NCBI GenBank assembly: GCA_002103105.1
Contig: DAAY01000005.1
Location: 62,001 to 126,000, forward strand
Direction of reading: 5' to 3'
From: Candidatus Gastranaerophilales bacterium HUM_1
GTDB lineage: Bacteria; Cyanobacteriota; Vampirovibrionia; Gastranaerophilales; Gastranaerophilaceae
Length of the DNA stretch: 64,000 bases
Below are positions 8,478-16,406 of this stretch, one piece after another (position 1 is the stretch's first letter; every line of letters begins with the position of its first letter). Under the pieces are notes generated by a model that was not told the origin of the DNA, did not search any database, and was given only the letters and a program-made list of their open reading frames with translations. Made by a program: the position numbers and the translations under genes.

Positions 8478-8807
8478 TTAAATCTTTTTCAAAATGCAAT
8501 AAGAAATTGCAATAATTATTGATGCAAAAAATCCGCTCAAATAATTATCCATATGAAATTGTGGGATAAAGTAGGCAATTCCATACAACATTGCAAAGTT
8601 AATAACAAGATTAAACAACCCAAAAGTAAATAGATTTATTGGGAAAGTTAATAATTTAACAACTGGTTTAATGAAAATATTGATTAGTGTAATTACCGCA
8701 GCAATAAGCATTGCAAACCAGAAGCTGTCAACTTTTAACCCAGGGAAATAGCATATCCCCATTATTATTAGAGCGAAAATAATCCATTTAATGATTAGTT
8801 TTTTCAT
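8478..8807 (-). CDS. Phage-holin family 4 / YvlD-like small membrane protein
   Basis: 109 residues with four hydrophobic segments (about 4-22, 30-52, 55-80, 86-106). The middle motif NIFIKPVVKLLTFPINLFTFG is characteristic of the YvlD / 'phage holin family 4' group (Pfam Phage_holin_4_2). Despite the name these are chromosomal envelope proteins, not phage lysis proteins; no phage gene is nearby. It follows the secreted 121-residue protein by 2 bp and is co-transcribed with it. The exact function is unknown. Confidence 0.8.
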   Translation of the reverse strand: MKKLIIKWIIFALIIMGICYFPGLKVDSFWFAMLIAAVITLINIFIKPVVKLLTFPINLFTFGLFNLVINFAMLYGIAYFIPQFHMDNYLSGFFASIIIAISYCILKKI

Positions 8808-8809
8808 TG

Positions 8810-9175
8810 TTATTTAATCCCTTGAATTCTAATTTGTCCATTTTCATCTTTAGAAAATTCCATCGGTTTTTGCAATGGTAAATCTTCTTTCTGTTTTAGA
8901 TTGAAAGATGTTGGTTTGTAATAAGGATTTACGTTTGGGTTAACTTTCCCTTCTTCGTAATCAAGTTGAGCATCTTTTTTAGCTCTTTTTTCTTTGTATT
9001 CTTCTGGATGATTTACAAAATCAAGTGTTTCTTGTTGTTCCATTTGTCTTTGCATCATTGGGTAGAAACTCATATTCCCAGCATTCGGTGCTTGGTAATA
9101 GTATCCTGCAAATGCTCCATTTGTAGATAACCCGATGAAACTTAAAATTGCTAATCCAAGTAATGTTTTTTTCAT
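8810..9175 (-). CDS. Small secreted protein of unknown function
   Basis: 121 residues with a clear Sec signal peptide (residues 1-23, cleavage after AFA). The mature part is short, polar and Tyr/Pro/Gln-rich at first (YYYQAPNAG), then strongly charged, with no recognisable domain. It looks disordered and periplasmic. It is first in a two-gene operon with the YvlD-like membrane protein. A GGAG ribosome-binding site lies upstream. Family not recognised. Confidence 0.7.
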   Translation of the reverse strand: MKKTLLGLAILSFIGLSTNGAFAGYYYQAPNAGNMSFYPMMQRQMEQQETLDFVNHPEEYKEKRAKKDAQLDYEEGKVNPNVNPYYKPTSFNLKQKEDLPLQKPMEFSKDENGQIRIQGIK

Positions 9176-9464
9176 AAAAACTCCTTATTCTATTTTCTAA
9201 AACATTTTATCACGTTTGTTCGGTAAAAATCAAATAATTTTGTCCCATTAGGTAATATTTTCAGAAAGATTTAGCTATTTTGCATAATGAAAGTTCTTTA
9301 GAATATTTATATCATCTAAATATAATCCTCAACTCTTCTGATTGCTCAGCTGCCCTTATTTTTTTCAAATGAGGGCTTTTCTTTTTTATTTCTTAACATT
9401 ATGCCTGATTTATTTTATTAGTGTATAATCAAAGTACATTTATATATTATTTGAAAGGATACAG
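9176..9464. other. Gene-free 289-bp region with a promoter-terminator pair
   Basis: No ORF of note. It holds the leader of the minus-strand secreted-protein gene, a possible short RNA gene (9333-9390, separate entry) and a TATAAT at 9424-9429 that probably serves the PilZ gene. Confidence 0.6.
9333..9390 (+). ncRNA. Candidate short RNA with own promoter and terminator
   Basis: A TATAAT at 9321-9326 (weak -35 TTAGAA at 9298-9303, 17-bp spacer) is followed by an 8-bp hairpin (9352-9359 with 9369-9376, one wobble) and a T-rich tail. No plus-strand gene upstream needs a terminator here, because emrA already has one at 8425. The predicted transcript is about 58 nt. It matches no RNA family I know. 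Confidence 0.3.
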
Positions 9465-10058
9465 ATGAGAGAATTAGTTGTTGAAAATCAAGAAGTATTG
9501 TTAATTCCACAAGACTATAAATTTGCAAATAGAGGTAAGGTTACAGCTGTTAGAGCTGGTGATTTTACCCTTGAACTTGAATATGAACCAGAAAATATTA
9601 TGGTAAATACTTATTGCGAATTTTATACACAAACACCTCATGGAAAATTGTATTTTGATTCTTATGCAAAAGAAATCAATGGCAAAACATTGATTATTGC
9701 AAGTCCTGCAAAACATAAATTCTTGCAAAGACGTCAATATACACGTATAAAATTCCTTAATAATTTGCAATTGCATTTGGATGGAAATGATTACGATATT
9801 TCAACTCTTGATATTTCTGCTGGTGGTATGAAATTCAAAACTAATTCTAACTTAAATATTGATGGTTCTTATGCCGTTTCTGTTCCGCTTTCTGATTCTT
9901 TGAGTGTTGATTGTGAATTTCAGCCAATAAGAATTGAAAAACGTATGGAAGAGGGTGGTTATGCTGTGTCTGGTCAATTTGTTTACAAATCTAGCCATGA
10001 CAAAATGATTTTGACTCAGTTCTGTGCAAAACGTAGTGTTGAAATTAAGAATAAATAG
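9465..10058 (+). CDS. PilZ-domain protein (likely c-di-GMP receptor)
   Basis: 197 residues: an N-terminal YcgR-like beta domain followed by a PilZ domain. The c-di-GMP binding residues are present: R-x3-R in RRQYTRIKF (about residues 88-96) and the D/N-x-S-x-x-G motif as DISAGG (about 115-120). Proteins of this build change conformation on binding cyclic di-GMP and act on motility, polysaccharide export or secretion. The neighbours do not show the target. AAAGGA ribosome-binding site; the decarboxylase gene follows after 7 bp, so the two form an operon. Confidence 0.85.
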   Translation: MRELVVENQEVLLIPQDYKFANRGKVTAVRAGDFTLELEYEPENIMVNTYCEFYTQTPHGKLYFDSYAKEINGKTLIIASPAKHKFLQRRQYTRIKFLNNLQLHLDGNDYDISTLDISAGGMKFKTNSNLNIDGSYAVSVPLSDSLSVDCEFQPIRIEKRMEEGGYAVSGQFVYKSSHDKMILTQFCAKRSVEIKNK

Positions 10059-10065
10059 GAACATT

Positions 10066-11103
10066 ATGAGCTTAGTAAGATTACTTGAAACTAAAACTGT
10101 CAAAACTCTTTTTACAACTCCTTCTCATTCTCAAAAAGGAGGGATTTATCAACCGTTGAAAGATATGTATAAAATAGACATATCTGAAACTGAGTGTCAA
10201 GATCCTCAAGAAGCTTTGAGAATGTCACAATTGTGGGCAAGATCTATTTACCATACTTATTCTACAACTTTTTTAACAAATGGTTCAACGAGTGGTATTA
10301 TTGCTGCCGTTTTATCTTGTACTCAAGTAGGTGATAAGGTGCTAATTGCTTCAAATTCTCACCCTTGCCATTTTAACGCTGTAAGATTGGCAGGCGCTAG
10401 AGCTTTAACTTATGACCTAGAGATAGATCCAGAATGGGGTGTACCACTAGAAACTAAACCCGAAGTTATTGAATATTATTTGAATAGATATAATATTCGT
10501 ACTGTAATTATTACTTCTCCTACTTATGAGGGTATAATTTCTGATATAGAAGAAATTAAAGCGGTTTGTGAAAGACATGATGCCTTTTTAATTGTCGATG
10601 AAGCTCATGGGGCGTTGTATCCATTCTCAGATAAGCTTCCTCTATCCGCAGTCAATGTTGCCGATTTTACAGTTCAATCTTTGCATAAAACTGCGGGTGG
10701 GTTAAATCCTACGGCTTTGTTGCATTGCAATTGTGAAATTGACGTAGAGCCCGCATTGAGTATGTTCATGACAACATCTCCATCATATCCTTTACTTGCC
10801 TCAATTGAAGCTAATATTGAATATTTGGATTCAAGAGATGGAAGAAAAGAAATTGATAATTTGATTACACGTTTAGACAAAATGAGAGAAAAATGTCGTG
10901 GTTGCGAGTTCTTTGGAGATGATCCAACAAAAGTATTGATTAAAGTTCCTGGGATTTCTGGGTATGAATTATCTGAAATGCTTTATGAAGATTTTGATAT
11001 TGAGGATGAAAAAACAAATGAAAAATCAACAATGTTGCTTTGCGGAATAGGTACAGATAATAGGAAACTTGATAGATTGCAACATGTTTTGTCAAAATTG
11101 TAA
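10066..11103 (+). CDS. Orn/Lys/Arg decarboxylase, short PLP-dependent form
   Basis: 345 residues from the ATG at 10066, chosen because AGGA precedes it; a longer in-frame reading from 10024 would overlap the PilZ gene without a ribosome-binding site. It contains the fold-type I major domain of the Orn/Lys/Arg decarboxylases: TPSHSQKG at the start, the PLP lysine K208 in SLHKTAGG, and DEAHGA with the Asp that holds the PLP ring nitrogen. It is shorter than the roughly 480-residue Gram-positive type SpeA/CadA enzymes, because the C-terminal domain is reduced to about 60 residues. It may supply agmatine, cadaverine or putrescine; speH at 22067 supports polyamine synthesis. The substrate is not determinable here. 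Terminator at 11124-11155. Confidence 0.85.
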   Translation: MSLVRLLETKTVKTLFTTPSHSQKGGIYQPLKDMYKIDISETECQDPQEALRMSQLWARSIYHTYSTTFLTNGSTSGIIAAVLSCTQVGDKVLIASNSHPCHFNAVRLAGARALTYDLEIDPEWGVPLETKPEVIEYYLNRYNIRTVIITSPTYEGIISDIEEIKAVCERHDAFLIVDEAHGALYPFSDKLPLSAVNVADFTVQSLHKTAGGLNPTALLHCNCEIDVEPALSMFMTTSPSYPLLASIEANIEYLDSRDGRKEIDNLITRLDKMREKCRGCEFFGDDPTKVLIKVPGISGYELSEMLYEDFDIEDEKTNEKSTMLLCGIGTDNRKLDRLQHVLSKL

Positions 11104-11123
11104 ACTTTTAAATTCCAAAGAGT

Positions 11124-11155
11124 AAAAAGAGGTCTTACATCTAAGACCTCTTTTT
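11124..11155. terminator. Bidirectional terminator
   Basis: A perfect 14-bp stem (11124-11137 with 11142-11155) with a 4-nt loop and A/T tracts on both sides, between convergent decarboxylase and transglycosylase genes. Confidence 0.9.
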
Positions 11156-11178
11156 GTTTAGTATTCCGAAACTTACAA

Positions 11179-11943
11179 TTATAAATAATTTGCTAAGATG
11201 TTTTTAACGTAATTTTGAGTTTCTTTATATGGTGGAACTCCAGAGTATTTGTCAACAGCATTAGGTCCTGCATTGTATGCTGCAAGTGCTAAAATTACAT
11301 TCCCATTATATTTATTTAACATTGATTTTAAATATTTAACTCCGCCTTCAACATTTTGAGTTGCATTATACGGGTCTTTAACTCCTAGTGATTTAGCAGT
11401 TGAGGGCATAAGTTGCATCAAGCCCATAGCTCCTGTTTTAGATGTTGCGTTTGGATTAAACCCAGATTCTTGCTTAATAAGGGCTTGTACAAGTTTTTCA
11501 TCAACACCATGTCGTTGTGCTACTTGGTTTATCATGCCTAGAAGCTGAGTTTTATTTGTTATGTTAGAACTTGTTTTAGAATAATCTCTTCTTGCTTCAT
11601 TGACTTCATTGATTGCATTCATTAGAACTCTATTGTTCATTAAATTACTTGTATCAATGTCATCAGTGCCAGAATAAATATTCCCATTAACATTCATTGA
11701 TTGTGGGTTAAGAAGTAAAGAACCAAAATTTGCTTGGGTTGTGCTAGATAAAACCTTTTCAAAAGATTGTACATTATTTGCTCCAGGTGGGTAAATCGTA
11801 TCCAATGGACTATTATTTACACTTTGATTAGGATTCAACTGACGGTTCATACTGTTTACGTACTTATTTATTTGTGTTGTACGTTGCATTGCTGCTTGTT
11901 TACCGCCAGAGTTTAACAAATTTTGTATCATTTCAGAGAACAT
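11179..11943 (-). CDS. Lytic transglycosylase (SLT domain) without signal peptide
   Basis: 254 residues. The C-terminal 120 residues are a goose-type SLT domain that cleaves peptidoglycan: catalytic E159 in ALIKQESGFNP, followed by GAMGLMQLMP, and the AAYNAGP motif near the end. The N-terminal 130 residues are polar and Asn/Gln-rich, with no Sec signal or membrane helix, though the substrate is outside the cytosol. Either it is exported by another route, as are the transglycosylases of type III and flagellar systems, or it acts on lysis. A GGGAGGT ribosome-binding site supports the start. The gene is monocistronic. Confidence 0.88.
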   Translation of the reverse strand: MFSEMIQNLLNSGGKQAAMQRTTQINKYVNSMNRQLNPNQSVNNSPLDTIYPPGANNVQSFEKVLSSTTQANFGSLLLNPQSMNVNGNIYSGTDDIDTSNLMNNRVLMNAINEVNEARRDYSKTSSNITNKTQLLGMINQVAQRHGVDEKLVQALIKQESGFNPNATSKTGAMGLMQLMPSTAKSLGVKDPYNATQNVEGGVKYLKSMLNKYNGNVILALAAYNAGPNAVDKYSGVPPYKETQNYVKNILANYL

Positions 11944-12061
11944 ACTCTTATACTACCTCCCATATACATTATTATTCTACTTAATATGTGAAAATAATGT
12001 ATCCTCCACATGATTTAATGATAGGATAAAATTTGTCAATTTTTATTAATTGGAGTGGGTT

Positions 12062-13150
12062 CTATTTAATAAACATGCAATCGCCGTATGAGAAAAATCT
12101 ATATTTATTTTTAATAGCTTCTGCATATGCTTTGAAAATAAAATCTTTCCCAGCTAATGCACTAACAAGCATCAATAATGTTGATTTTGGTAAGTGGAAA
12201 TTAGTTATCAAATTATCAATAACTTTAAATTCATATGGTGGGTAGATGAATAACTCTGAATGGTCGTGACATGCTTTTATGCAGCCATATTTTTGATAAG
12301 CTGTTTCTAGCGTTCTAACTGTTGTTGTTCCTACTGCTACAATTTTTTTGCCTAGAGCTTTTGCTTCGTTAATTTTTTTAGCCGTATCTTCACTTATTGA
12401 AAATGTTTCAGAGTGCATTTTGTGTTCTAGAATATTTTCACATTTTACAGGTCTAAATGTTCCAAGTCCGACATTTAGTGTCACATACGCAATATCTACA
12501 CCTTTTTCCCTTAGCTTTTGAAGAATTTCTTTTGTAAAATGTAATCCTGCTGTTGGGGCCGCAACAGAGCCTTCATCTCTTGCATAAACTGTTTGGTATC
12601 TTTCTTTATCAAATTGTTTTAGTTCTTCACTTGTTAATTTTCTTTCTATGTATGGAGGTAGTGGAATGTTACCAATTTTGTGTAATATCTCAATCAAATC
12701 TCCGTCATAGATAAGTTCGACTAACCATTCTCCAGCATCTTCAAGTCTTTTTATAGGTTTTATACTTAATTCGTCACTGATTTTGATTAAGGTATCTGGT
12801 TTAACTCTTTTTGAAGGCTTAATTAGTGCAGCCCAAGTTTTGACGTCTGTTGTAACATCTTTGCAATCCGATGCAATAGTGTTATCATCTTGAGCTTTGT
12901 TTAACAAAAATACTTCAATTTTTGCTCCAGTATCTTTATGTCCATAAAGTCTGGCTGGTAAAACTTTTGTGTCGTTCAAAACTAGTAAGCTATTTTCGTC
13001 AATATAATCAACAATGTCGAAAAAGTGTTTGTGTTCTATTGTTTGATTTCCTCTATTTAGTACCAACATTTTTGAATTTTCTCTTTTGTCTGCTGGCATT
13101 TGTGCTATTAATTCTTCTGGTAATTCGTAATCGAATTCGGATATATTCAT
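12062..13150 (-). CDS. queA: S-adenosylmethionine:tRNA ribosyltransferase-isomerase
   Basis: 362 residues, full length. QueA transfers and isomerises the ribosyl moiety of SAM onto 7-aminomethyl-7-deazaguanine at position 34 of tRNA, giving epoxyqueuosine. Family hallmarks are the N-terminal FDYELPEELIAQ, the LVLNDTKVLPARL segment, PTAGLHFT and the TTTVRTLE block. AAAGGA ribosome-binding site and a TATAAT about 40 bp upstream. A terminator after yidC separates it from the preceding gene, so it has its own promoter. Confidence 0.97.
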   Translation of the reverse strand: MNISEFDYELPEELIAQMPADKRENSKMLVLNRGNQTIEHKHFFDIVDYIDENSLLVLNDTKVLPARLYGHKDTGAKIEVFLLNKAQDDNTIASDCKDVTTDVKTWAALIKPSKRVKPDTLIKISDELSIKPIKRLEDAGEWLVELIYDGDLIEILHKIGNIPLPPYIERKLTSEELKQFDKERYQTVYARDEGSVAAPTAGLHFTKEILQKLREKGVDIAYVTLNVGLGTFRPVKCENILEHKMHSETFSISEDTAKKINEAKALGKKIVAVGTTTVRTLETAYQKYGCIKACHDHSELFIYPPYEFKVIDNLITNFHLPKSTLLMLVSALAGKDFIFKAYAEAIKNKYRFFSYGDCMFIK

Positions 13151-13196
13151 CTTTTTCTCTTTTCCTTTAAATTTTATCTATAAATCTATTATACAT

Positions 13197-13234
13197 AAAA
13201 CAACTCCAATTATCTTTCAAATCGGAGTTGTTTT
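13197..13234 (-). terminator. Terminator after yidC
   Basis: An 11-bp perfect stem (13197-13207 with 13224-13234) directly downstream of yidC on the minus strand. The minus-strand U tract is short (four), so strength is uncertain. Confidence 0.6.
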
Positions 13235-13255
13235 GTTCTTTTTGTATTTATTTAG

Positions 13256-14338
13256 TTATTTTTTATCGGTTACTTTTTTAGCATTTTTAAGTTCTAAATC
13301 AGAAACACCATTTTTTCTTTTTTCTTCTTCAATTTCAAGTTGTTTGTTGATAAGAATTGTTTGAAGAATTTGAATAACGTTACTTGTAATCAAGTATAAC
13401 AATACACCAGCAGGGATTGGGATGATTACGAAAGTTGCGATAATCATTAGTGGCATGAATGTCCCCATTGATTTTTGCAATGCTTGTTGTGTTGGGTCTG
13501 AAGAGTCTGTTTTGTTCATAGACATCATAATCTTTTGAGAAATGAACATTGTAACAGCAAACAATACTATCAATAAAATTACATCCCAGTGAAGAGTTTT
13601 GTTAACAGGAACTGTTGGAACTGTGGCTTTTAAAACTCCGCCATCTCTAACAAATGAAATTGTTTCATTTTCTCTAATATTGCTGTTTGTAACTGTCAAA
13701 TCAGCTTTTTCAATTTTATCTTGTTGGCTGAATTTTAGTTTCACATGATCAAGACTAACAGCTAAATCAAGAGCTTTCCCTGGCTCAATCTCTCCTTGAA
13801 CTTCTACCCCTTGAGTTGGGTCTGTGATTTTTACGTTTTTAATAACTTCTCCAGGAAGATATACTGTTGCAGTATTTCCTAATACAAGCTTATCGTTTTT
13901 ATCAATTCCAAGAATTCCATTATTAGAAATTCCAGCAGTTGCTCTCATTGTTGTAGCTAAACTCTTGATGAATAAGAAATGTTGGTCGCCTGCAACTTGT
14001 ATAAATTGAGGGCTAATTAATGCTGAATATAACAAAATGAATATTGGCATTTGGATTAGTAATGGTAAGCATCCACCCATTGGATTGAATTTGTGTTCCT
14101 TATAGAACTCCATCATTTTTTGTTGCATAACTTGCGGATTGCTTTGATATCTATCTTGAATAGCTTTCATTTTTGGTTGTAATGATTGCATCATCTTCAT
14201 TGAACGTTGTTGTTGAACGTTCAAATGCCACATTGCAAGTCTAACTATAATCGTCAATAAAATGATTGCTAAACCGTAGTTCCCTACAAAATGAGCTAAC
14301 AAGCTCAAAAATTTTATTGTGTATGAAATAAAATCCAC
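13256..14338 (-). CDS. yidC: Membrane protein insertase YidC
   Basis: 360 residues. YidC inserts Sec-dependent and independent inner-membrane proteins. The first hydrophobic segment (about 20-40) precedes the family core LTIIVRLAMWHLNVQQQRSM; the charged coiled hairpin (PKMKAIQDRYQSNPQVMQQK) and NPMGGCLPLLIQMPIFI follow. There are about five membrane segments, and the tail is basic (KKRKNG, KKVTDKK). The arginine of the hydrophilic groove is present in IIVRL. An unusual feature is a roughly 110-residue polar domain (about 135-245) after the second or third segment. The start is GTG at 14338 with GAGGGA 8 bp upstream. The rnpA-rpmH neighbours usual for yidC are absent. Confidence 0.95.
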   Translation of the reverse strand: MDFISYTIKFLSLLAHFVGNYGLAIILLTIIVRLAMWHLNVQQQRSMKMMQSLQPKMKAIQDRYQSNPQVMQQKMMEFYKEHKFNPMGGCLPLLIQMPIFILLYSALISPQFIQVAGDQHFLFIKSLATTMRATAGISNNGILGIDKNDKLVLGNTATVYLPGEVIKNVKITDPTQGVEVQGEIEPGKALDLAVSLDHVKLKFSQQDKIEKADLTVTNSNIRENETISFVRDGGVLKATVPTVPVNKTLHWDVILLIVLFAVTMFISQKIMMSMNKTDSSDPTQQALQKSMGTFMPLMIIATFVIIPIPAGVLLYLITSNVIQILQTILINKQLEIEEEKRKNGVSDLELKNAKKVTDKK

Positions 14339-14435
14339 TTTCTCTATCCCTCATCTAATTTAATAACAAGTCTGGTAATCAGACCTCTCAATGCTATCAT
14401 AAAAAAACTTAATTCGCAAATTGAGGTGAATATTT

Positions 14436-14642
14436 TTAGAAACCAAATATCTTTTTAAGTTCTGAAACTTTTTTTAAGGTATCTTTGGCGTATTGTTCCA
14501 TTTCTCTTTTTGTGATGATAATTGGTTCCCACTTGTCATTTGGGGCTGGTGCATTGGGCTTTTTGGTTGTAAAAACTCTAGAAGAAATATTTTTATTATT
14601 TCTGATATCCTTTAATGTTAATCTTATTTTATTCACTTTCAT
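14436..14642 (-). CDS. Small basic hypothetical protein
   Basis: 68 residues, Lys-rich, no membrane segment or signal. A GGGGA ribosome-binding sequence 8 bp before the ATG and a position in line with yidC and tRNA-Pro argue that it is real. The tRNA terminator lies just upstream, so transcription would come from read-through or a weak local promoter. Family not recognised. Confidence 0.5.
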   Translation of the reverse strand: MKVNKIRLTLKDIRNNKNISSRVFTTKKPNAPAPNDKWEPIIITKREMEQYAKDTLKKVSELKKIFGF

Positions 14643-14665
14643 AATATAATCCCCAAATTTTAAAC

Positions 14666-14694
14666 AAAAAAAGAACCCTCAAGGGGTTCTTTTT
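14666..14694 (-). terminator. Terminator of the tRNA-Pro transcript
   Basis: An 11-bp stem (14668-14678 with 14684-14694) with a U tract on the minus strand, 6 bp past the tRNA CCA end. Confidence 0.85.
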
Positions 14695-14699
14695 ATAAA

Positions 14700-14776
14700 T
14701 GGTCGGGATGACACGATTTGAACGTGCGACCCCCTCGTCCCAAGCGAGGTGCGCTACCAAGCTGCGCTACATCCCG
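14700..14776 (-). tRNA. tRNA-Pro (anticodon TGG), CCA encoded
   Basis: The minus strand folds as a standard cloverleaf: acceptor CGGGATG with CATCCCG, D arm GCGC/GCGC, anticodon stem CCTCG/CGAGG around loop CTTGGGA, T arm with TTCAAAT. The anticodon TGG is at 14740-14742. The 3' CCA is encoded at 14700-14702. A near-consensus promoter (14829-14857) and its own terminator flank it. Confidence 0.95.
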
Positions 14777-14828
14777 ATGCTATTCTATTATCAAGCTAAA
14801 GAATAAATATCTTTCGGCTACGTCTTTT

Positions 14829-14857
14829 ATTCTAAGATAAAAATTTTTTATTGTCAA
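14829..14857 (-). promoter_or_regulatory. Promoter of tRNA-Pro
   Basis: On the minus strand a perfect -35 TTGACA (14852-14857) and -10 TAGAAT (14829-14834) are separated by 17 bp. The tRNA begins about 52 bp downstream. Confidence 0.8.
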
Positions 14858-14911
14858 CCATATTTTCTGATTTTAATTTTTATGACTTATTTTTCTTTTC
14901 TAAATTTCTAT

Positions 14912-14919
14912 GCTATCAT
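14912..14919 (+). promoter_or_regulatory. Extended -10 directly before the acyltransferase start
   Basis: TGC-TATCAT ends 9 bp before the ATG at 14929, so the transcript would start 2-4 nt from the start codon. No Shine-Dalgarno sequence is present. Confidence 0.35.
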
Positions 14920-14928
14920 TGTTTTATT

Positions 14929-15600
14929 ATGGTTAGGCTGATAAATCAAGACAATTTAAAACAAGTAACAAATATTGTTTATGCGATGATGAAAGTTCAA
15001 GAGTTTTTCACATATGCTGAGGAGTTCAATAATCCTGGGATTAGTCCTTGCATTTATGCAATGTGGCATGAAAATCAATTTGGTATTCATGGTTTATCTA
15101 ATAGAGAAAAGTTACATGTATTAATAAGCAATTCGTTAGATGGACAAATTATTTCAGGTGTTTGCGAACGTTTAGGCTTTAATGTATGCAGGGGATCTTC
15201 TAATAGAAAAGGTGCTGTTTCGGGAACATTGAAGTTGCTTTCTAAATTAAAAGAAGGCGAGAATATTGCAATTATGGTTGATGGTCCTAGGGGTCCATTG
15301 CATGAGGTTAAGTCTGGTGCTATTGTTCTTGCTCGAGAAGCAAATGTTCCTATTGTCCCTGTTCATTGGTATTCTCCAGAGTTTACGTTTGTAAGATTCC
15401 CTTCTTGGGATAAGATGACATCTCCTGTTGGTCCATGTCATTTGTTAAATATTTTTGGAGATCCAATTTATACAGATGGTAAAACTGATGAACAGGTTGC
15501 AGCTGAATTAAAACAATCATTATTTCATTTGGAAGAAATTGCTCCAGAAAAATATAAAGAGGCTAAAAAGTTAAAATTATGGAAGAAAAAAAGAAAATAA
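14929..15600 (+). CDS. DUF374 lysophospholipid-acyltransferase-like protein
   Basis: 223 residues from the ATG at 14929; a longer TTG start at 14851 would add a hydrophobic stretch but overlaps the tRNA promoter and lacks a ribosome-binding site. It matches the DUF374 group of the LPLAT acyltransferase superfamily: WHENQF in the acyltransferase motif I position, RGSSNRKGAVSG, the MVDGPRGPLHEVKSGA block and IVPVHWYS. Such proteins are thought to acylate lipid A or phospholipid precursors at the inner membrane, but biochemical proof is sparse. The C-terminus is strongly basic. The next gene starts inside its last codons, so they are translationally coupled. Confidence 0.85.
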   Translation: MVRLINQDNLKQVTNIVYAMMKVQEFFTYAEEFNNPGISPCIYAMWHENQFGIHGLSNREKLHVLISNSLDGQIISGVCERLGFNVCRGSSNRKGAVSGTLKLLSKLKEGENIAIMVDGPRGPLHEVKSGAIVLAREANVPIVPVHWYSPEFTFVRFPSWDKMTSPVGPCHLLNIFGDPIYTDGKTDEQVAAELKQSLFHLEEIAPEKYKEAKKLKLWKKKRK

Positions 15601-16406
15601 AAGTTACAATGCTTCAGATGTCATCTGTTATTGGGGATGTAGAAGCGAATTGTAAAAAAGTTGAAGATATTTTAAATAATAACTTGAAAGAACAGACAGA
15701 TGTTCTTGTTCTTCCAGAAGTTTGGACTGTCGGATGGTCTTGTTCTCATTTTCAAGAAACTGCTCAAGATTTAAACGATAGTTCTGTTATTCGTTTTTTA
15801 TCAAGGATTGCCAAGGAGTATAATATCAATATTATTGGTGGAAGTTTTATTACAAAATCAGAAGGAAAATATTACAATACTTGTCCTGTAATTGATAGAA
15901 ATGGGAAACTTCTTGCAACTTATTCAAAAAATCATCTATATTCATATTACGGTTGTGATGAAGGTAAGTTTATTACAACAGGAGATTCACCAGTTATGGT
16001 CGAATTAGATGGAGTAAAGTTTGGGCTGACAATTTGTTATGATATAAGATTCCCTGAAATTTATAGAGCTTATAGAAAAGTAGGTGCGGATGTTTTAGTT
16101 AATTGTGCTGCTTGGGGTTCAAAAAAGCCGATTCCTTGGGAAGTTATGACAAAATGCAGAGCGGTAGAAAATCAATGTTATATGGTTGCGCTTACTCAAA
16201 GTGGCTATATTGAAGATGGAGAATATAATCTCGGAGAATCTAGAATTATTGATTATAAAGGTGAGGAGTTGTCTTCAATTATGGAAGGTGAAGGTTTAGC
16301 TTCTGCGGTTCTTCAATTTGACGAAATGTATGATTTTCGTGATAAATGCACGGTTTTAAATGATATCAAACCTAGTTATGAGGTAAAAATGTTATGCGTA
16401 AAATAA
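15579..16406 (+). CDS. Carbon-nitrogen hydrolase (nitrilase superfamily, omega-amidase-like)
   Basis: 275 residues with the nitrilase catalytic triad: Glu in VLPEVWT, Lys in YSKNHLYS, and Cys in LTICYDIRFPE. The last motif is typical of the Nit2/YafV omega-amidase branch, which hydrolyses alpha-ketoglutaramate-type amides; N-carbamoylputrescine amidase is an alternative given speA/speH-like genes, but is less like this motif set. It is cytosolic. It overlaps the acyltransferase gene by 22 bp and the PBP4 gene by 13 bp, forming a coupled run. AAAGAGG lies somewhat far (about 16 bp) upstream of the ATG. Confidence 0.85.
   Translation: MEEKKKIKVTMLQMSSVIGDVEANCKKVEDILNNNLKEQTDVLVLPEVWTVGWSCSHFQETAQDLNDSSVIRFLSRIAKEYNINIIGGSFITKSEGKYYNTCPVIDRNGKLLATYSKNHLYSYYGCDEGKFITTGDSPVMVELDGVKFGLTICYDIRFPEIYRAYRKVGADVLVNCAAWGSKKPIPWEVMTKCRAVENQCYMVALTQSGYIEDGEYNLGESRIIDYKGEELSSIMEGEGLASAVLQFDEMYDFRDKCTVLNDIKPSYEVKMLCVK

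Noticed and set aside
8478..8807. Phage holin implying a prophage
   Set aside because: The family name is historical; no integrase, structural or lysin gene is nearby, and the YvlD-like motif is chromosomal.
14851..14928. Longer TTG start for the DUF374 protein
   Set aside because: No ribosome-binding site is upstream and it would overlap the divergent tRNA-Pro promoter; the family-like sequence begins after the ATG at 14929.
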